From: Arthrobacter sp. S39
GTDB taxonomy: Bacteria > Actinomycetota > Actinomycetes > Actinomycetales > Micrococcaceae
Reading direction: 5' to 3'
Length of the DNA stretch: 56,736 nt
NCBI RefSeq assembly: GCF_004320525.1
Contig: NZ_SIHX01000018.1
Location: 1-56,736 of the forward strand
Of this stretch, positions 32,647-41,911 are shown one piece after another (the first letter of the stretch is position 1; each line of letters starts with the position of its first letter). A program made the position numbers and the translations under genes. The notes under the pieces were generated by a model. The model did no database searches. It was not told the origin of the DNA and worked only from the letters and a program-made list of their open reading frames with translations.

Positions 32647-34208
32647 CGGATTCCTCTCGTAAACGGCATGGTGGTGATCAGTGCCAGGTCGTTCCGGTGA
32701 TCCATCCAGTCAATGAATTCGATCCCTGCATCTGCGGCGGCGGCTTCGATCAAGTCAGCGGTGGCGAGGAGCTCATCTTCTGCTTCGACAGAGTAGGAGA
32801 TGTAGAGGGCGTAGGAGGCGCCGTGGTGACCGGAGCCGGGTTTGAGGTCCAGGAGCCGCTGGGTGGAGGCGCCCAGGAGAACGTCTTCGGAACCGTCAGT
32901 GACGACCCCGGACTTAGCGACTTCCTTTTCCCGGGCACGATCCATGGCCGCATCCGTTCGGGCCTTCCCGCGCGCTTTCCGGGCGTCTTCGAGTTCCATC
33001 ACCATGGACACCGAGTGGACGACGGCCGGCTGGATCCCGCTGACCAGCGACTGCAGGGCCGAGACGGGAATGGCTTCGGGGCTGAACGCCGAGGCCGGCA
33101 CGTACCCGGTGCGGGTGTACCAATGCCCGTTCACGACTACGGAGGAGTCCGAGGACTCCCCGTCCAGGTGCTGCCAGCAGTCAGCCAGGTCAGCGTTCTC
33201 GTAGTCGTCAATGTCGTAATCCGGGTCCTGCAAATGACGCAAGAGCCCGGCCATCTGTTCCGGACCCAGAGTCCGGTAGTCCTGAATGGCGCCCATCATT
33301 TGCGCTTGGGACAGGGCGGTGCGGATCTCCTGATGGATAGCCAGACCCAGACCGGTATCGCCACCGCCGAGCTTGCCCGCCTTCAAGCTCAGCGTCGCCG
33401 ACCTCGGAATCCGGAACGTCTCATACGTCCGATGCTGTTCGGAACGGGACTGCAGGGTCTGCACCAGGTCCCCGTAGGACTCCAACAGGATCCGGGGCAC
33501 ATCCAGCGCCTGCTTATCTCTGATCCACAGCAGATGATCGGTGGAGTCCATCGGCACTGCCCGGGAGAGGGACTGGACGTGAGTGATGAGTGACTGCCGG
33601 CGTGCCAGCCGTGCCAGGAACTGCCCGCGGGCCACATAGGCGGAGTCCTCACGGTTTTCCTCCCGGATCCCGGAGGACGAACCCATGACCTCGACCGTCA
33701 CGGTGTAATAAGGCTCTTTGATTCGGCCGCCGTGACGGAAGACCGTCATCGGCCCGGTCGGGGTCTTCACGGTGAACGCCCTGACAGTGCCCACCATCAG
33801 CGGAACGTTATTCCTGTGCTTGACGGGGACCTCGATCATGCCCTGCTCATCAGCCATGGAACGGTCGGCCTTACCTGCCTTGACCATGCGGGTCTGATCC
33901 CGGAACTTCACAGGAACAAACGTCGCGGTCTTGTTCTTCTGGCGGGATCTCTGATGTCTGGCCTCCACATACAGCGCTCCCAAGGAGCGGTAGCCCGTGA
34001 TCTTGCTGGGCGTGGTAAGGATGACTCCGGCGCCGATAATCACAGCCCCGATCGACAAGCCGAGCCAGATGATGCTCGAGAGGGAAATGATGAGGATCAT
34101 CCCCAAGGTGGCCGCGACGCTCAGGCCAACCCACTCAGGACCGGTCCGGCCACCGCCGAACAGACCACGGCGGGAAACCTCGCCACCGACAACAACCATT
34201 CTTCCCAT
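32643..34208 (-). CDS. SCO6880-family conjugation membrane protein
   Basis: A 521-residue protein of the SCO6880 family found in actinobacterial conjugation operons. Two adjacent membrane segments lie near 27-70 (VGLSVAATLGMILIISLSSI and the following SIGAVIIGAGVILTT), followed by ITGYRSLGALYVEARHQRSRQ and a large cytoplasmic domain resembling the N-terminal part of VirB4. It therefore probably combines VirB3/PrgI-like and VirB4 N-terminal roles and docks the ATPase. The gap to the TrbL-like gene is 29 bases. Confidence 0.88.
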   Translation of the reverse strand: MGRMVVVGGEVSRRGLFGGGRTGPEWVGLSVAATLGMILIISLSSIIWLGLSIGAVIIGAGVILTTPSKITGYRSLGALYVEARHQRSRQKNKTATFVPVKFRDQTRMVKAGKADRSMADEQGMIEVPVKHRNNVPLMVGTVRAFTVKTPTGPMTVFRHGGRIKEPYYTVTVEVMGSSSGIREENREDSAYVARGQFLARLARRQSLITHVQSLSRAVPMDSTDHLLWIRDKQALDVPRILLESYGDLVQTLQSRSEQHRTYETFRIPRSATLSLKAGKLGGGDTGLGLAIHQEIRTALSQAQMMGAIQDYRTLGPEQMAGLLRHLQDPDYDIDDYENADLADCWQHLDGESSDSSVVVNGHWYTRTGYVPASAFSPEAIPVSALQSLVSGIQPAVVHSVSMVMELEDARKARGKARTDAAMDRAREKEVAKSGVVTDGSEDVLLGASTQRLLDLKPGSGHHGASYALYISYSVEAEDELLATADLIEAAAADAGIEFIDWMDHRNDLALITTMPFTRGIR

Positions 34209-34237
34209 CAGACCAACTCCCCCTGCTTCTTTGCTGC

Positions 34238-36148
34238 TTACCGGCCACTGATGTGCTCGGTCTCAGGCGCCATCGACCCGACGCCCTGACGGCCGCGCAT
34301 CGCAGCCTGCCGGGATGCTTCCCGGCCCGCGAGCAGAAACGCTGTCGCCCCACCGGCAGCGATCTTCGCGGATCCCCGCGTCGCGGCAACCGTTCCCCTG
34401 CCCATGGCCGCCGCCCCACTGCGGACAGCGTTAGCTGCCTTCCCCGAAGGAGTACCAGCACGGTCCTGGCGCTGCAGCTCACCAATAGTGCGGTGATCCG
34501 GTGCACCCTCACCGCCGGAGGACGGGGCAGCACCGCCCTGCACGGCAGTTTCCTGCCGTCCTCCACCGGCACTACGCCCCCCACCGGAGCCAGTACCCAC
34601 ACCGACTCCGGCCGACGCCCCACCGGGGCCAGCTGAGAAGCCGGGACCGCTGGTTCCACGCCCGGCTGAACCGCCCGGACGGTCGCTGCTGCCGGAGCCC
34701 GACTGGGCCTGCGCTGTACGGCGCTTACGGATCATCGACCCGATGGCAGCCCCTGCCCCGGCAACAACAGCTGCACCAGCAATCGACCGGCGGTTAGCGC
34801 CCAGCCCGGTAGCCGACGACGGCAGGATCGGTACGAACCTGAACAGCAACGCAGGCGAAAAGGCCAGGACCACCATCGCCGCGGCGGCAGTGAACACCGA
34901 GGAAGCATTGATCAGCGCATCGCCTGTGCCTTCGCCCTGGAAGGCCGGCCGGCTGCTGATGAAGGTAAACAGCGCCCCCATCACCAAAAGGATCAGGGGC
35001 TTGGACAGGGCAATACCAACCCACAGAGACCCGGTTTTGGCGACCTTCGCCCTGTGATCGGGGTGGACCATGTACCCGATAAGGATGGCCAGACCCACCC
35101 CCAGCAGGTACAGGGCCATCGGCTGCAGGGCGAACAACCCCAGCAGCGCCCACGCACCGAGAAAAAGCAGCCCGAACAACAGGACCGCGGCCAACGGCCC
35201 GAAAACTCCGTTCGATTCGAAGGCAGCGAACCGGGAAATCGTTGTCGCGAAGTCCATGATCTGGTTCGCGGTCCACGGACTGATCGAAGCAGCCAAGTCC
35301 ATCAATGCACCATGGCCAACGTGCGCCAAAGCAGGGCCGAAAACGGCCAGCAGGAGCGACAGCGGGCCGTACCAGAACAGCGACTGCCGCACCGTATCGA
35401 AGTCGATCTTCTCATCCGAGAGATCCTTGAACAGCTTGAAATACATCAACACTAAAAGCACGATCCCGATCCCGGAGAAGATGCCCCACATCTCGCGGAA
35501 AGAGTCATCAACCTCGAACTCCGAGGTCTTCAGAATGTTCATCAGCACCTCGTTCGTGGCCGTCACAGCAGCCTCTTTGGTCGAGTTAGCGAACTTATCC
35601 AAGCCGTTCTTCGCATCCGCAACGAACGCCACCGTGTCCACCGCGCCCAACACGAACTGCCCACCAGGCTGCATACCAACCGCCGTCCGGAGGGCAACCC
35701 CAGCGATGGGCTGATACTTCTCCCACGCAGCTTCAGCTACGCACAACCCAGTGGTTACCGGCCGGGCACCTTCATTGGCCAGGGCAGCACAGAACTGGCT
35801 TTTGCTTGTCTCTGGTTTGTAATCGAAGGATTGCTCTGGCGTAGTCAGGAAGCTGTTGAAAGCTCGCGTTGACATCCCTTCGCAGTCCTGGCCAATCATC
35901 GTTGCACTCATTGGATTGGGCTGGCAGATGTTCTTGGCGAGTTCCTGGTTTATTCGGTCGCTGATGCCGTCGCGTTCCGCCGGTGGGAGTCCTGCCAGAC
36001 GTTTGAGCTGGTCCGCGTTGAGTTTCTCGGAAGCGTTCACTTCGTTCGCGGCCTGCGCCGCGCCTGCGGTAACCACACCAAATCCGATAAAGAGAGAAAG
36101 GAACAGGGCTACGAGTCGGAGCCGGCTGCTAGCGCGTAGCGTTTGCAT
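34238..36148 (-). CDS. TrbL/VirB6-like polytopic membrane protein
   Basis: A 636-residue protein. A signal peptide (LVALFLSLFIGFGVVTAGAA then AQAA) is followed by an exported region with four cysteines (ICQPN, GQDCEG, SQFCAAL, TGLCVAE). About seven membrane helices occupy 215-445. The C-terminal 180 residues are a cytoplasmic Gly/Ser/Ala/Arg-rich tail. This matches TrbL/VirB6 proteins that line the inner-membrane channel. Its start overlaps the end of the upstream gene by 20 bases. Confidence 0.85.
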   Translation of the reverse strand: MQTLRASSRLRLVALFLSLFIGFGVVTAGAAQAANEVNASEKLNADQLKRLAGLPPAERDGISDRINQELAKNICQPNPMSATMIGQDCEGMSTRAFNSFLTTPEQSFDYKPETSKSQFCAALANEGARPVTTGLCVAEAAWEKYQPIAGVALRTAVGMQPGGQFVLGAVDTVAFVADAKNGLDKFANSTKEAAVTATNEVLMNILKTSEFEVDDSFREMWGIFSGIGIVLLVLMYFKLFKDLSDEKIDFDTVRQSLFWYGPLSLLLAVFGPALAHVGHGALMDLAASISPWTANQIMDFATTISRFAAFESNGVFGPLAAVLLFGLLFLGAWALLGLFALQPMALYLLGVGLAILIGYMVHPDHRAKVAKTGSLWVGIALSKPLILLVMGALFTFISSRPAFQGEGTGDALINASSVFTAAAAMVVLAFSPALLFRFVPILPSSATGLGANRRSIAGAAVVAGAGAAIGSMIRKRRTAQAQSGSGSSDRPGGSAGRGTSGPGFSAGPGGASAGVGVGTGSGGGRSAGGGRQETAVQGGAAPSSGGEGAPDHRTIGELQRQDRAGTPSGKAANAVRSGAAAMGRGTVAATRGSAKIAAGGATAFLLAGREASRQAAMRGRQGVGSMAPETEHISGR

Positions 36149-36923
36149 ACTCTGCCCAGCCTTCCCTGCGCAGGTCCTTGAAGTACCTCGCCACTATGGA
36201 TTCATCCAGCGGCGGTATGTTTCCTGACGGGGTCCCTCCGAGTCCGCCAGAAGGGCCTTTGTCCTTCAACCGGGAAACCAAGTCCGCATCATTGACGCCT
36301 GTCACGACGTTGGAGATTTTCCAATCGCCCTTCCAGGTCAGCTCCATGGTTCGGGTGCCAAAATATCCCTGCGGCAAGGTGTCACTGGTTCCGAGCGCAC
36401 CAAAGAACACTTGCACCACGGCAGACTTCTTCGGCTCGCATGACACCATCCGGTGCATACCGCCGGCCTTGACGTCGGTCTGTTCCATCCAGCCACCAGC
36501 AAAAGTCTTTAGCTCGGTACCCTGAGCCACGACATCGGTGACGCTGTCGCCAGGAAGAAGAACCGTGTCCAGCCACGGGCCAGGGACAGCAAGAGAATTC
36601 AGGGTGGCTCTCTGGGTTTCCCAGGTTTTCAGATTCACGTCGGCCAGTACCGGCGTGTAGTTGGCTGCTGCCTGGACGGCGGAGTCGCAGGTGCCGCTAT
36701 ATCCGATGGGGGTTTTGCCATCGGCGGCGGTCTTTGTTCCGCCTTCTCCGATGTTGAGTTTGGAGACGGGGAAGCCAAGCTTTCCTGCCACCATGCCGTT
36801 ATCGGGTTCCGGTTGCGGCGCCGCGCTTTGTTCGTTTGGCCGGAAGTTGATCAGTACGACGGCGACGGCCACGATGACCACCATCGCTGCGGTGGCGGTC
36901 AGTACTTTCCAGTTCTTTTTCAT
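36129..36923 (-). CDS. Conjugation-associated protein with one N-terminal membrane anchor
   Basis: A 264-residue protein. A single signal-anchor (VLTATAAMVVIVAVAVVLIN, about 7-26) leads to an extracytoplasmic domain with three cysteines (GTCDSAV, MVSCEPK). The fold is probably NTF2/VirB8-like, judging by size, topology and the region MELTWKGDWKISNVV, but this is an inference. It lies in the conjugation operon between the pilin-like gene and the TrbL-like gene. The start ATG at 36923 begins MKKNWKV. Confidence 0.75.
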   Translation of the reverse strand: MKKNWKVLTATAAMVVIVAVAVVLINFRPNEQSAAPQPEPDNGMVAGKLGFPVSKLNIGEGGTKTAADGKTPIGYSGTCDSAVQAAANYTPVLADVNLKTWETQRATLNSLAVPGPWLDTVLLPGDSVTDVVAQGTELKTFAGGWMEQTDVKAGGMHRMVSCEPKKSAVVQVFFGALGTSDTLPQGYFGTRTMELTWKGDWKISNVVTGVNDADLVSRLKDKGPSGGLGGTPSGNIPPLDESIVARYFKDLRREGWAEYANATR

Positions 36924-37006
36924 GACTTAGATCCGTTCAGGGTTGAAACGATGGCAGTGGGCACATGGTTGGACTCTTGCCTGTACGGCGCTGCGGAGAG
37001 CCTTGG

Positions 37007-37342
37007 CTAAGCTCCTGCTAAGGCGGTGAGTGCCAGGATGCCACCGATGATGACGCTGGCCCCGGCGACAGCTGCCAACGCGACACCGCTGCGCTTGGCA
37101 CCCTCTGCGCCATCTGCAATGTCGTCGGAGTGGCCGCGCTGACGGGCGACACCCCACTTGCCCAGGTTCATCAGGAAGGCTCCTGCCACCAGGACCACGA
37201 CCAGTGCCCAGAGCCCGCCGAGGATCAACTGCGTCGCTCCCTCGAACTGGACACCGAAAACGCTCAGGCTCGGAGTCACCCCGTCAAGGGGGTTGTCCAC
37301 CGCGGTGGCGATGATGATGTTGGTGGAGAGGGTGCTGAACAT
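37007..37342 (-). CDS. Small two-helix membrane protein, VirB2-pilin-like (DUF6112 type)
   Basis: A 111-residue protein with two strong hydrophobic segments (LILGGLWALVVVLVAGAFLM near 39-58 and VALAAVAGASVIIGGILALT near 88-107) joined by a charged loop (ARQRGHSDDIADGAEGAKR). Size and topology match VirB2/TrbC-type pilin subunits and the DUF6112 proteins found in actinobacterial conjugation operons. It lies directly after the MinD-like ATPase gene (11-base gap). Confidence 0.7.
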   Translation of the reverse strand: MFSTLSTNIIIATAVDNPLDGVTPSLSVFGVQFEGATQLILGGLWALVVVLVAGAFLMNLGKWGVARQRGHSDDIADGAEGAKRSGVALAAVAGASVIIGGILALTALAGA

Positions 37343-37353
37343 GATCAGTTGTC

Positions 37354-38547
37354 CTATCGGTTGGTGGTGCTGTGCTGGGAAGGATTGCGGTTATCTACCG
37401 TCAGGAGACCTGCGGCGATTTCGGCCGTGACGCGTTCGAAGGCGCGGCGGGCGGGATCCCCGATCAGCTGCCAGTCGATGATCGAGCCGTTATCCAGGGC
37501 CGCGTCGTAAGGAATGTCGATGATTGTCCGCACCGCTGAACTGAGCTGTTCGCGTAGGTCCGCCTGGTCAGCGGCGGAGACCTTGGCACCACCGCCCTGA
37601 GTGACGATAACGACGGCGTTGGCCACCAGGTCTTTGTAATGGGGGTTGCTCTGGCGCTCCGACATGGATTCGAGCTGTTCGATCATCCGAAGTGCCGATA
37701 CGACGGCGTTGCGCTGGAGCCGGACCGGGATCACGAGCTGATCGGTGACCTCGATGGAAGCGAGCCAGTTCTCTGAGCGGGTGTTGTTGCCGGTGTCCAG
37801 GACGATGGTGTCGTAGAAGCGGCTGACGACGGTGTGGATGCGGTTGAACTCGTCCGCGCCGATGGACTTCATCCGGTCCGGATCCTCGTCGGAGGCCAGA
37901 ACGGAGAACTGGTTCTGGCCCTGGTGACGGGTGTAATAGGTGAAGTCGCCCTTGCGGGCTTCGATGGTTTCGAACTTCCCCAGGACGTTCAGCAGGTCCC
38001 ACACGGTGCGGGAGGAGCCGTTCGCGTTGGTCCGGACCCCGAGGGTGCCCATCATTTCGTTGTTGTCCCAGACAATGGCGTGCTGGCCCGAGTGAATACC
38101 GAACGTTGAGCCGATACCCACGCTGCACATGGTCTTCCCGACCCCACCCAGGGGCTGGGCGACCATGATCCGCATAGGACGTGAATAAACGCGCTGGATC
38201 GCGGACAGGTCAGTCCGGCGTGCCAGCTCCACTGCGCCGACTTTGGGCTTGATCAGACCGAACGTGATGCTCCGAAGGAAGGCCTGCCAGCCGGTAGCCG
38301 GTGGCAACTCATCGTTCATGTTGTCCTTCTGCAGCACGGAGGCGCTGCGCCGGCCACTGACCAACGGAACAGCCTGCACCGGAGCTCCAGGCTCGCTCAG
38401 TGACTGAGCCTGCCCTGCTGCGGGGACCTCACTGGTCGCCGGCTCAGGGCTCACCTGGGTGGTGTCCTCACTCTCGGGTTCCGTTGGGTTGAGAAGGCTG
38501 ATGGGGGCACGGGACTTTCGCTCTGCGCCGGACCAAGTGGTACTCAT
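37354..38547 (-). CDS. MinD/ParA-like ATPase of the conjugation operon
   Basis: A 397-residue protein. A Pro/Ser/Glu-rich N-terminus of about 110 residues precedes a deviant-Walker ATPase domain: QPLGGVGKTMCSVGIGS with K and T of the Walker A, VWDNNEMMGTLG, and FYDTIVLDTGNNTRSE as Walker B. It differs from the segregation ParA at 47144-47803 and belongs to the transfer operon, so it probably positions the mating apparatus. The ATG at 38547 has GGAAGGAAG before it and overlaps the upstream 63-codon gene stop (ATGA). Confidence 0.85.
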   Translation of the reverse strand: MSTTWSGAERKSRAPISLLNPTEPESEDTTQVSPEPATSEVPAAGQAQSLSEPGAPVQAVPLVSGRRSASVLQKDNMNDELPPATGWQAFLRSITFGLIKPKVGAVELARRTDLSAIQRVYSRPMRIMVAQPLGGVGKTMCSVGIGSTFGIHSGQHAIVWDNNEMMGTLGVRTNANGSSRTVWDLLNVLGKFETIEARKGDFTYYTRHQGQNQFSVLASDEDPDRMKSIGADEFNRIHTVVSRFYDTIVLDTGNNTRSENWLASIEVTDQLVIPVRLQRNAVVSALRMIEQLESMSERQSNPHYKDLVANAVVIVTQGGGAKVSAADQADLREQLSSAVRTIIDIPYDAALDNGSIIDWQLIGDPARRAFERVTAEIAAGLLTVDNRNPSQHSTTNR

Positions 38548-38735
38548 GAGTTCTTCCTTCCATTCGTGGTGTGCTGAGAGGTGGAAATCTGTGGGGCTGC
38601 TTCCCGGAATCTGACCGGTTCCGGCCCGCATGGTGGGGGCTCCGGACTAACCGGCTGCACCGCCGGCGCGAGTGGATCCGTGAACAGCGGTGCCGTGCCG
38701 AACTCATCCAGACCCAGAGCCTGTACGGCGTTCAC
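38544..38735 (-). CDS. Small proline-rich ORF coupled to its neighbours
   Basis: A 63-residue ORF starting with GTG at 38735, overlapping the lipoprotein stop (GTGA), and ending in a TGA that overlaps the MinD-like start (ATGA). Both junctions are 3-4 base overlaps, which is hard to explain unless the frame is translated. The protein is rich in proline (PLAPAVQPVSPEPPP) and polar residues, with no membrane segment and one cysteine. Function is unknown; it may be a linker peptide of the transfer apparatus or serve to couple translation. Confidence 0.6.
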   Translation of the reverse strand: MNAVQALGLDEFGTAPLFTDPLAPAVQPVSPEPPPCGPEPVRFREAAPQISTSQHTTNGRKNS

Positions 38736-39265
38736 TGGGCGGCCTTGGGACTGATGGAGGTCACAAGCCATGGATCGTCCTGGCCGATGCGGTGGAGCAT
38801 CATGTCCCAAGGGCCGTCGTTGGTATAGAACGATGCCGTGACGGTCATCGGGTTCTGCGCTTCCCGGCTGATCGAGGGACCATCCGTGACGGTGGAGAAG
38901 GGGATCCGGGCCGGGTCGATATACCTGGCGTCTTCCTTGTACTCGATGGCCAGCAGCTGCTCCAGCTCGGCGAACCACATCGTTTCCGGGACGTCGGGCC
39001 GCCCGAACAGTTTCATGGCCTTCGCGGCCGTTTCCCTGACCATGGCCTCCGAGCCCGCGTCCCAAGTGACATTGGGGCCTTCGTAGTGTTCCGTTGCGTG
39101 GCCGACATCGACCGAGTGCTCGCCGCTGGCCTCTCCACCGCCCGGGGTAGCTGTAGCTGACGCGGCAGGAGGCGCACTGGCAGTGTTGGATGCTGGTTCG
39201 CCAACACAGCCACCCAGCAGAAGCGTGCCGGCCATGAGGGCCGGGAAAACCGCGAGTTTACGCAT
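38732..39265 (-). CDS. Conjugation-operon lipoprotein
   Basis: A 177-residue lipoprotein: signal RKLAVFPALMAGTLLLG then lipobox G-G-C, followed by a flexible Ala/Ser/Pro/Thr/Gly linker and a folded domain with MVRETAAKAMKLFGRPDVPE and ITVTASFYTNDGPWD-like beta strands. Similar single-domain lipoproteins occur at this operon position in related actinobacterial systems. It overlaps the peptidase gene by one base and the small ORF by 3 bases. It probably stabilises the envelope-spanning part of the channel. Confidence 0.8.
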   Translation of the reverse strand: MRKLAVFPALMAGTLLLGGCVGEPASNTASAPPAASATATPGGGEASGEHSVDVGHATEHYEGPNVTWDAGSEAMVRETAAKAMKLFGRPDVPETMWFAELEQLLAIEYKEDARYIDPARIPFSTVTDGPSISREAQNPMTVTASFYTNDGPWDMMLHRIGQDDPWLVTSISPKAAQ

Positions 39266-40386
39266 CAGAGGATGCCCTTCTCTTTGAGGATCGGTGTCGG
39301 ATCGATGGTGGCGTTGATGGGGATCATCGGGTTCGGCAGCGCCCCGGCAAAGAACTCCATATGCAGGTGCCGGCCGGTGACGTTGCCGGTCGCGCCCTCT
39401 GTGCCCAGCGGGGTCCCGGCGGCAACGGTGTCGCCTTCCTTAACCCGGACCGAGCCGGCCTCCATGTGATACATGCCGATCGTGAGCTTGCCGTCCGTGG
39501 TCTGCCCCGTCACGCCCGTGCCGAAAAGTCCATCGAGGTTCCGGACCTTCACGATCTTCATGTCCGTAACGGCGACGATGGTTCCGGCGTGGCCTGGAGT
39601 GGCGAAGTCGATTCCATAGTGGAAGTTGGCCAGCACTCCCCCAGCCGTACCGGCTGGAGCGGCGCGCGGCCCGTAGCCGCTGGTGTTGATCGATTCAGCC
39701 ATCGGCCTGACCCACTTGCCGGCAAGGTCCCCCACGACCTCATTGCCGGCTGCGGGGCACGCGCCCGAAGGATCCACCAGGGCGGCTGCTTCGCCTCCGA
39801 GAGCTTTGACGATTTCCGTAGCCTGGGGACGGAACCGGGTGTAGTGGTTCGGGTCAGCGTTCCGCTGTGCCCGGTGGATAGCGATCGTGGGCTCCAGCGA
39901 CTCCCAGCCCTCCACCCTCTGCAACGCCTTGAAGAAAAGTGCCGAGGACTTGGCAGGATCCATCCGATCCGCGTAGGGGCCCCACGAGTCCCGCTGCTGG
40001 AACAAACCGCGAGAATCCGGGCCGGCACCGTCACCGAAATCAATGACACGCAGCGTCGACTCACCAATGGAAGCCTGAACCCCGATTAACTGAGCCGCCA
40101 CGGGCATCCCAAGATCCGAGGCTGCTTTCATGATCGCCGCGGCATTCCTCATCTGCTCCGCATCGACTCCAGCCACCGGGCTGCCGGGAACAGGTGCGGC
40201 AGATGACGCCGCCGCCGTCCCTGGAGCCACGCACGCCGAGGCTGCCGGCGCCGGAGTCCCTCCGTCATCGAGGACCACGACAACAAAACCCAGTGCCAGG
40301 GCAGTTGTAGCGGCAACAGGAACGACGATTTTTCGAAACGCTTTTCCTGCCACGGCTTTTGCTGCCCCAGCTGCAGCGATACGCAC
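39265..40386 (-). CDS. Bifunctional cell-wall hydrolase: lysozyme-like plus M23 peptidase domain
   Basis: A 373-residue protein, first gene of the transfer operon. An N-terminal membrane anchor (VPVAATTALALGFVVVVL, about 21-40) is followed by a lysozyme-like domain with the catalytic-type glutamate in GVQASIGESTL and the hallmark SRGLFQQRDSWG. A C-terminal LytM/M23 zinc peptidase follows, with H-x3-D in FHYGIDF and H-x-H in GRHLHMEFF. It would open peptidoglycan locally for the mating channel, the VirB1 role. The start is GTG at 40386 with a weak ribosome site. Confidence 0.9.
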   Translation of the reverse strand: MRIAAAGAAKAVAGKAFRKIVVPVAATTALALGFVVVVLDDGGTPAPAASACVAPGTAAASSAAPVPGSPVAGVDAEQMRNAAAIMKAASDLGMPVAAQLIGVQASIGESTLRVIDFGDGAGPDSRGLFQQRDSWGPYADRMDPAKSSALFFKALQRVEGWESLEPTIAIHRAQRNADPNHYTRFRPQATEIVKALGGEAAALVDPSGACPAAGNEVVGDLAGKWVRPMAESINTSGYGPRAAPAGTAGGVLANFHYGIDFATPGHAGTIVAVTDMKIVKVRNLDGLFGTGVTGQTTDGKLTIGMYHMEAGSVRVKEGDTVAAGTPLGTEGATGNVTGRHLHMEFFAGALPNPMIPINATIDPTPILKEKGIL

Positions 40387-40625
40387 TAGGAAGTCCGCCT
40401 GATCCCGTTGGTTCGAAACCAGGAATCTTTGAGGTTTATTGGGGGCCGTGTTGCGCGCGTGAGGGGAACTCCATGGAGCAGTGGATCTTCGGACACGGGC
40501 CAGTTCCTCGAAACGAGCAGCGTCTCCATGTGAAATCCCCTCGTTTCGGCTGGTGGCTTCGGCCGCCGCTCAACGCTGATCACGTGACTCCCCCTTCGAT
40601 GCTCACGCGTCGGCTCGCTCAATCA

Positions 40626-40655
40626 ACGATACATGCCTGTAGTGAACATGTGCAA
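40626..40655 (-). promoter_or_regulatory. Possible promoter of the conjugation operon
   Basis: On the minus strand TTGCAC (40655-40650) and TATCGT (40631-40626) are 18 bases apart, about 240 bp before the first transfer gene. The direct repeat at 40633-40672 fills the spacer and covers the -35 side, as expected for a repressed promoter. This is a by-eye promoter and needs a mapped start. Confidence 0.3.
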
Positions 40656-40672
40656 TGCCTGTAGTGGGCATG
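40633..40672. repeat. Direct repeat (two 18-bp units), possible operator
   Basis: ATGCCTGTAGTGAACATG (40633-40650) and ATGCCTGTAGTGGGCATG (40655-40672) differ at 2 of 18 positions and are spaced 22 bp apart, about two helical turns. The CCTGTAG word also occurs in a palindrome at 43912-43929 upstream of the XRE regulator. The rest of 40387-40759 has no supportable gene. Confidence 0.55.
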
Positions 40673-40759
40673 AATTGTTCATATATCAGGGGCTGAGGTG
40701 ACGTTACGATGATTTGGCTTCGTTCCTCGCCTTGGAACGCGGCGGGAGGGTGAGACCTA

Positions 40760-41911
40760 ATGCAGACGACACGGCGGGGCCTGGTCGGCCTGGCGTTCTT
40801 TGTACCGGCAGCCGCACTATCTGGATTCGCGGTTGTTATGGCCCGCAAGATCGTTAAACGGGGACCAAAGGACTACCGTCGTGCCGAATTGACAGATGAT
40901 GGCCGCAGAGTCCGCATCGATTTGGACGACTACACCAAAGCCCTGGGCGACTTTGGCGTGTTCGACCCTGTGGCCGAGAGCTACACGAGAGTCGGCGAGG
41001 TCACACTGATCGATGAGGATCAGAAATACGTGGAGCGGCTAATTCACCCTTCGGGTGCCGGGCCGGCACGCCTGGGCCCCCTGGTCGATTGGACCCCCGA
41101 TGTGTTCTTCGAACCCTCTGCGGTGGCCGAACGGTTCGAAGAGGTGCAGATCCCCACAGCCTACGGCGCGGCGCCTGCATGGCTATTCCAAGGAAAGAAC
41201 ACCGACACATGGGTGATCCATATCCATGGCAGCTGGACAGACCGCTCGATCATGTTTCGGGACGTCCACGCTTTCAGTCCCCTGGGATTTACCTCCTTGG
41301 TTCCGTCATTCCGCAGCGACCAGGAGGTCAGCCCACCACAGGCCGAATCGAGCCACCTTGGGCAAGCCGAATGGCGTGACGTGGACAGCGCCGTAGCCTA
41401 CGCAGTGGCTCATGGAGCCAGGCGGATCATCCTCTCGGGCTGGTCAATGGGTGGCACCATCGCGCTGCTGACAGCGGAGCGCAGCGCTTACCGGGACCGG
41501 ATCGTCGGAGTCGTCCTGGTAGGGCCGGTCACGAGCTGGCGCAAGACCATCACGGCGGGGGCGGCGCGGGCGGGCGTGCCGGCGATTGGGGCCGGCCTTG
41601 TCATATGCCTGCTGCAGGCACCCCCGTTCGCGAGGATGCTCGGGTTGGAGGAACCGATCAATTTCGATGCACTTGAATGGGTCGATGTACCTAACCGTGT
41701 GGCAGTCCCGACGCTGGTCTTGCACTCCTACACAGATCAAGAGGTTCCCTGGGAGATCTCGGCGGCGTTCCAACGCGCGAATCCTGACACCGTCACCCTG
41801 ATTCCCCTACCTGAGGCGCATCATACCCAAGAGTGGAACGCCTCTCCTTGTACCTTCTCCAACGAACTGACGGCTTGGGTCAGCAAAACGATCTTGGCTC
41901 AGCAGGGCTAG
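40760..41911 (+). CDS. Alpha/beta hydrolase with N-terminal membrane anchor
   Basis: A 383-residue protein. A signal-anchor (GLVGLAFFVPAAALSGFAVV, about 7-26) places the enzyme at the membrane. The hydrolase core has the oxyanion loop HIHGSW (154-159), nucleophile elbow GWSMGG with S229, aspartate in LHSYTDQEVPWE and histidine in PEAHHTQEW. It lies divergent from the transfer operon and its end overlaps the end of the membrane protein gene by 4 bases. Its role is unclear: surface or lipid hydrolysis, or mating-pair exclusion, would fit the position but are guesses. Confidence 0.85.
   Translation: MQTTRRGLVGLAFFVPAAALSGFAVVMARKIVKRGPKDYRRAELTDDGRRVRIDLDDYTKALGDFGVFDPVAESYTRVGEVTLIDEDQKYVERLIHPSGAGPARLGPLVDWTPDVFFEPSAVAERFEEVQIPTAYGAAPAWLFQGKNTDTWVIHIHGSWTDRSIMFRDVHAFSPLGFTSLVPSFRSDQEVSPPQAESSHLGQAEWRDVDSAVAYAVAHGARRIILSGWSMGGTIALLTAERSAYRDRIVGVVLVGPVTSWRKTITAGAARAGVPAIGAGLVICLLQAPPFARMLGLEEPINFDALEWVDVPNRVAVPTLVLHSYTDQEVPWEISAAFQRANPDTVTLIPLPEAHHTQEWNASPCTFSNELTAWVSKTILAQQG

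Noticed and set aside
32697..33593. Plus-strand ORF (298 codons)
   Set aside because: Antisense shadow of the SCO6880-family gene.
40386..40622. Minus-strand 78-codon ORF before the transfer operon
   Set aside because: Composition and lack of a ribosome site suggest chance; it lies in the leader of the transfer operon.
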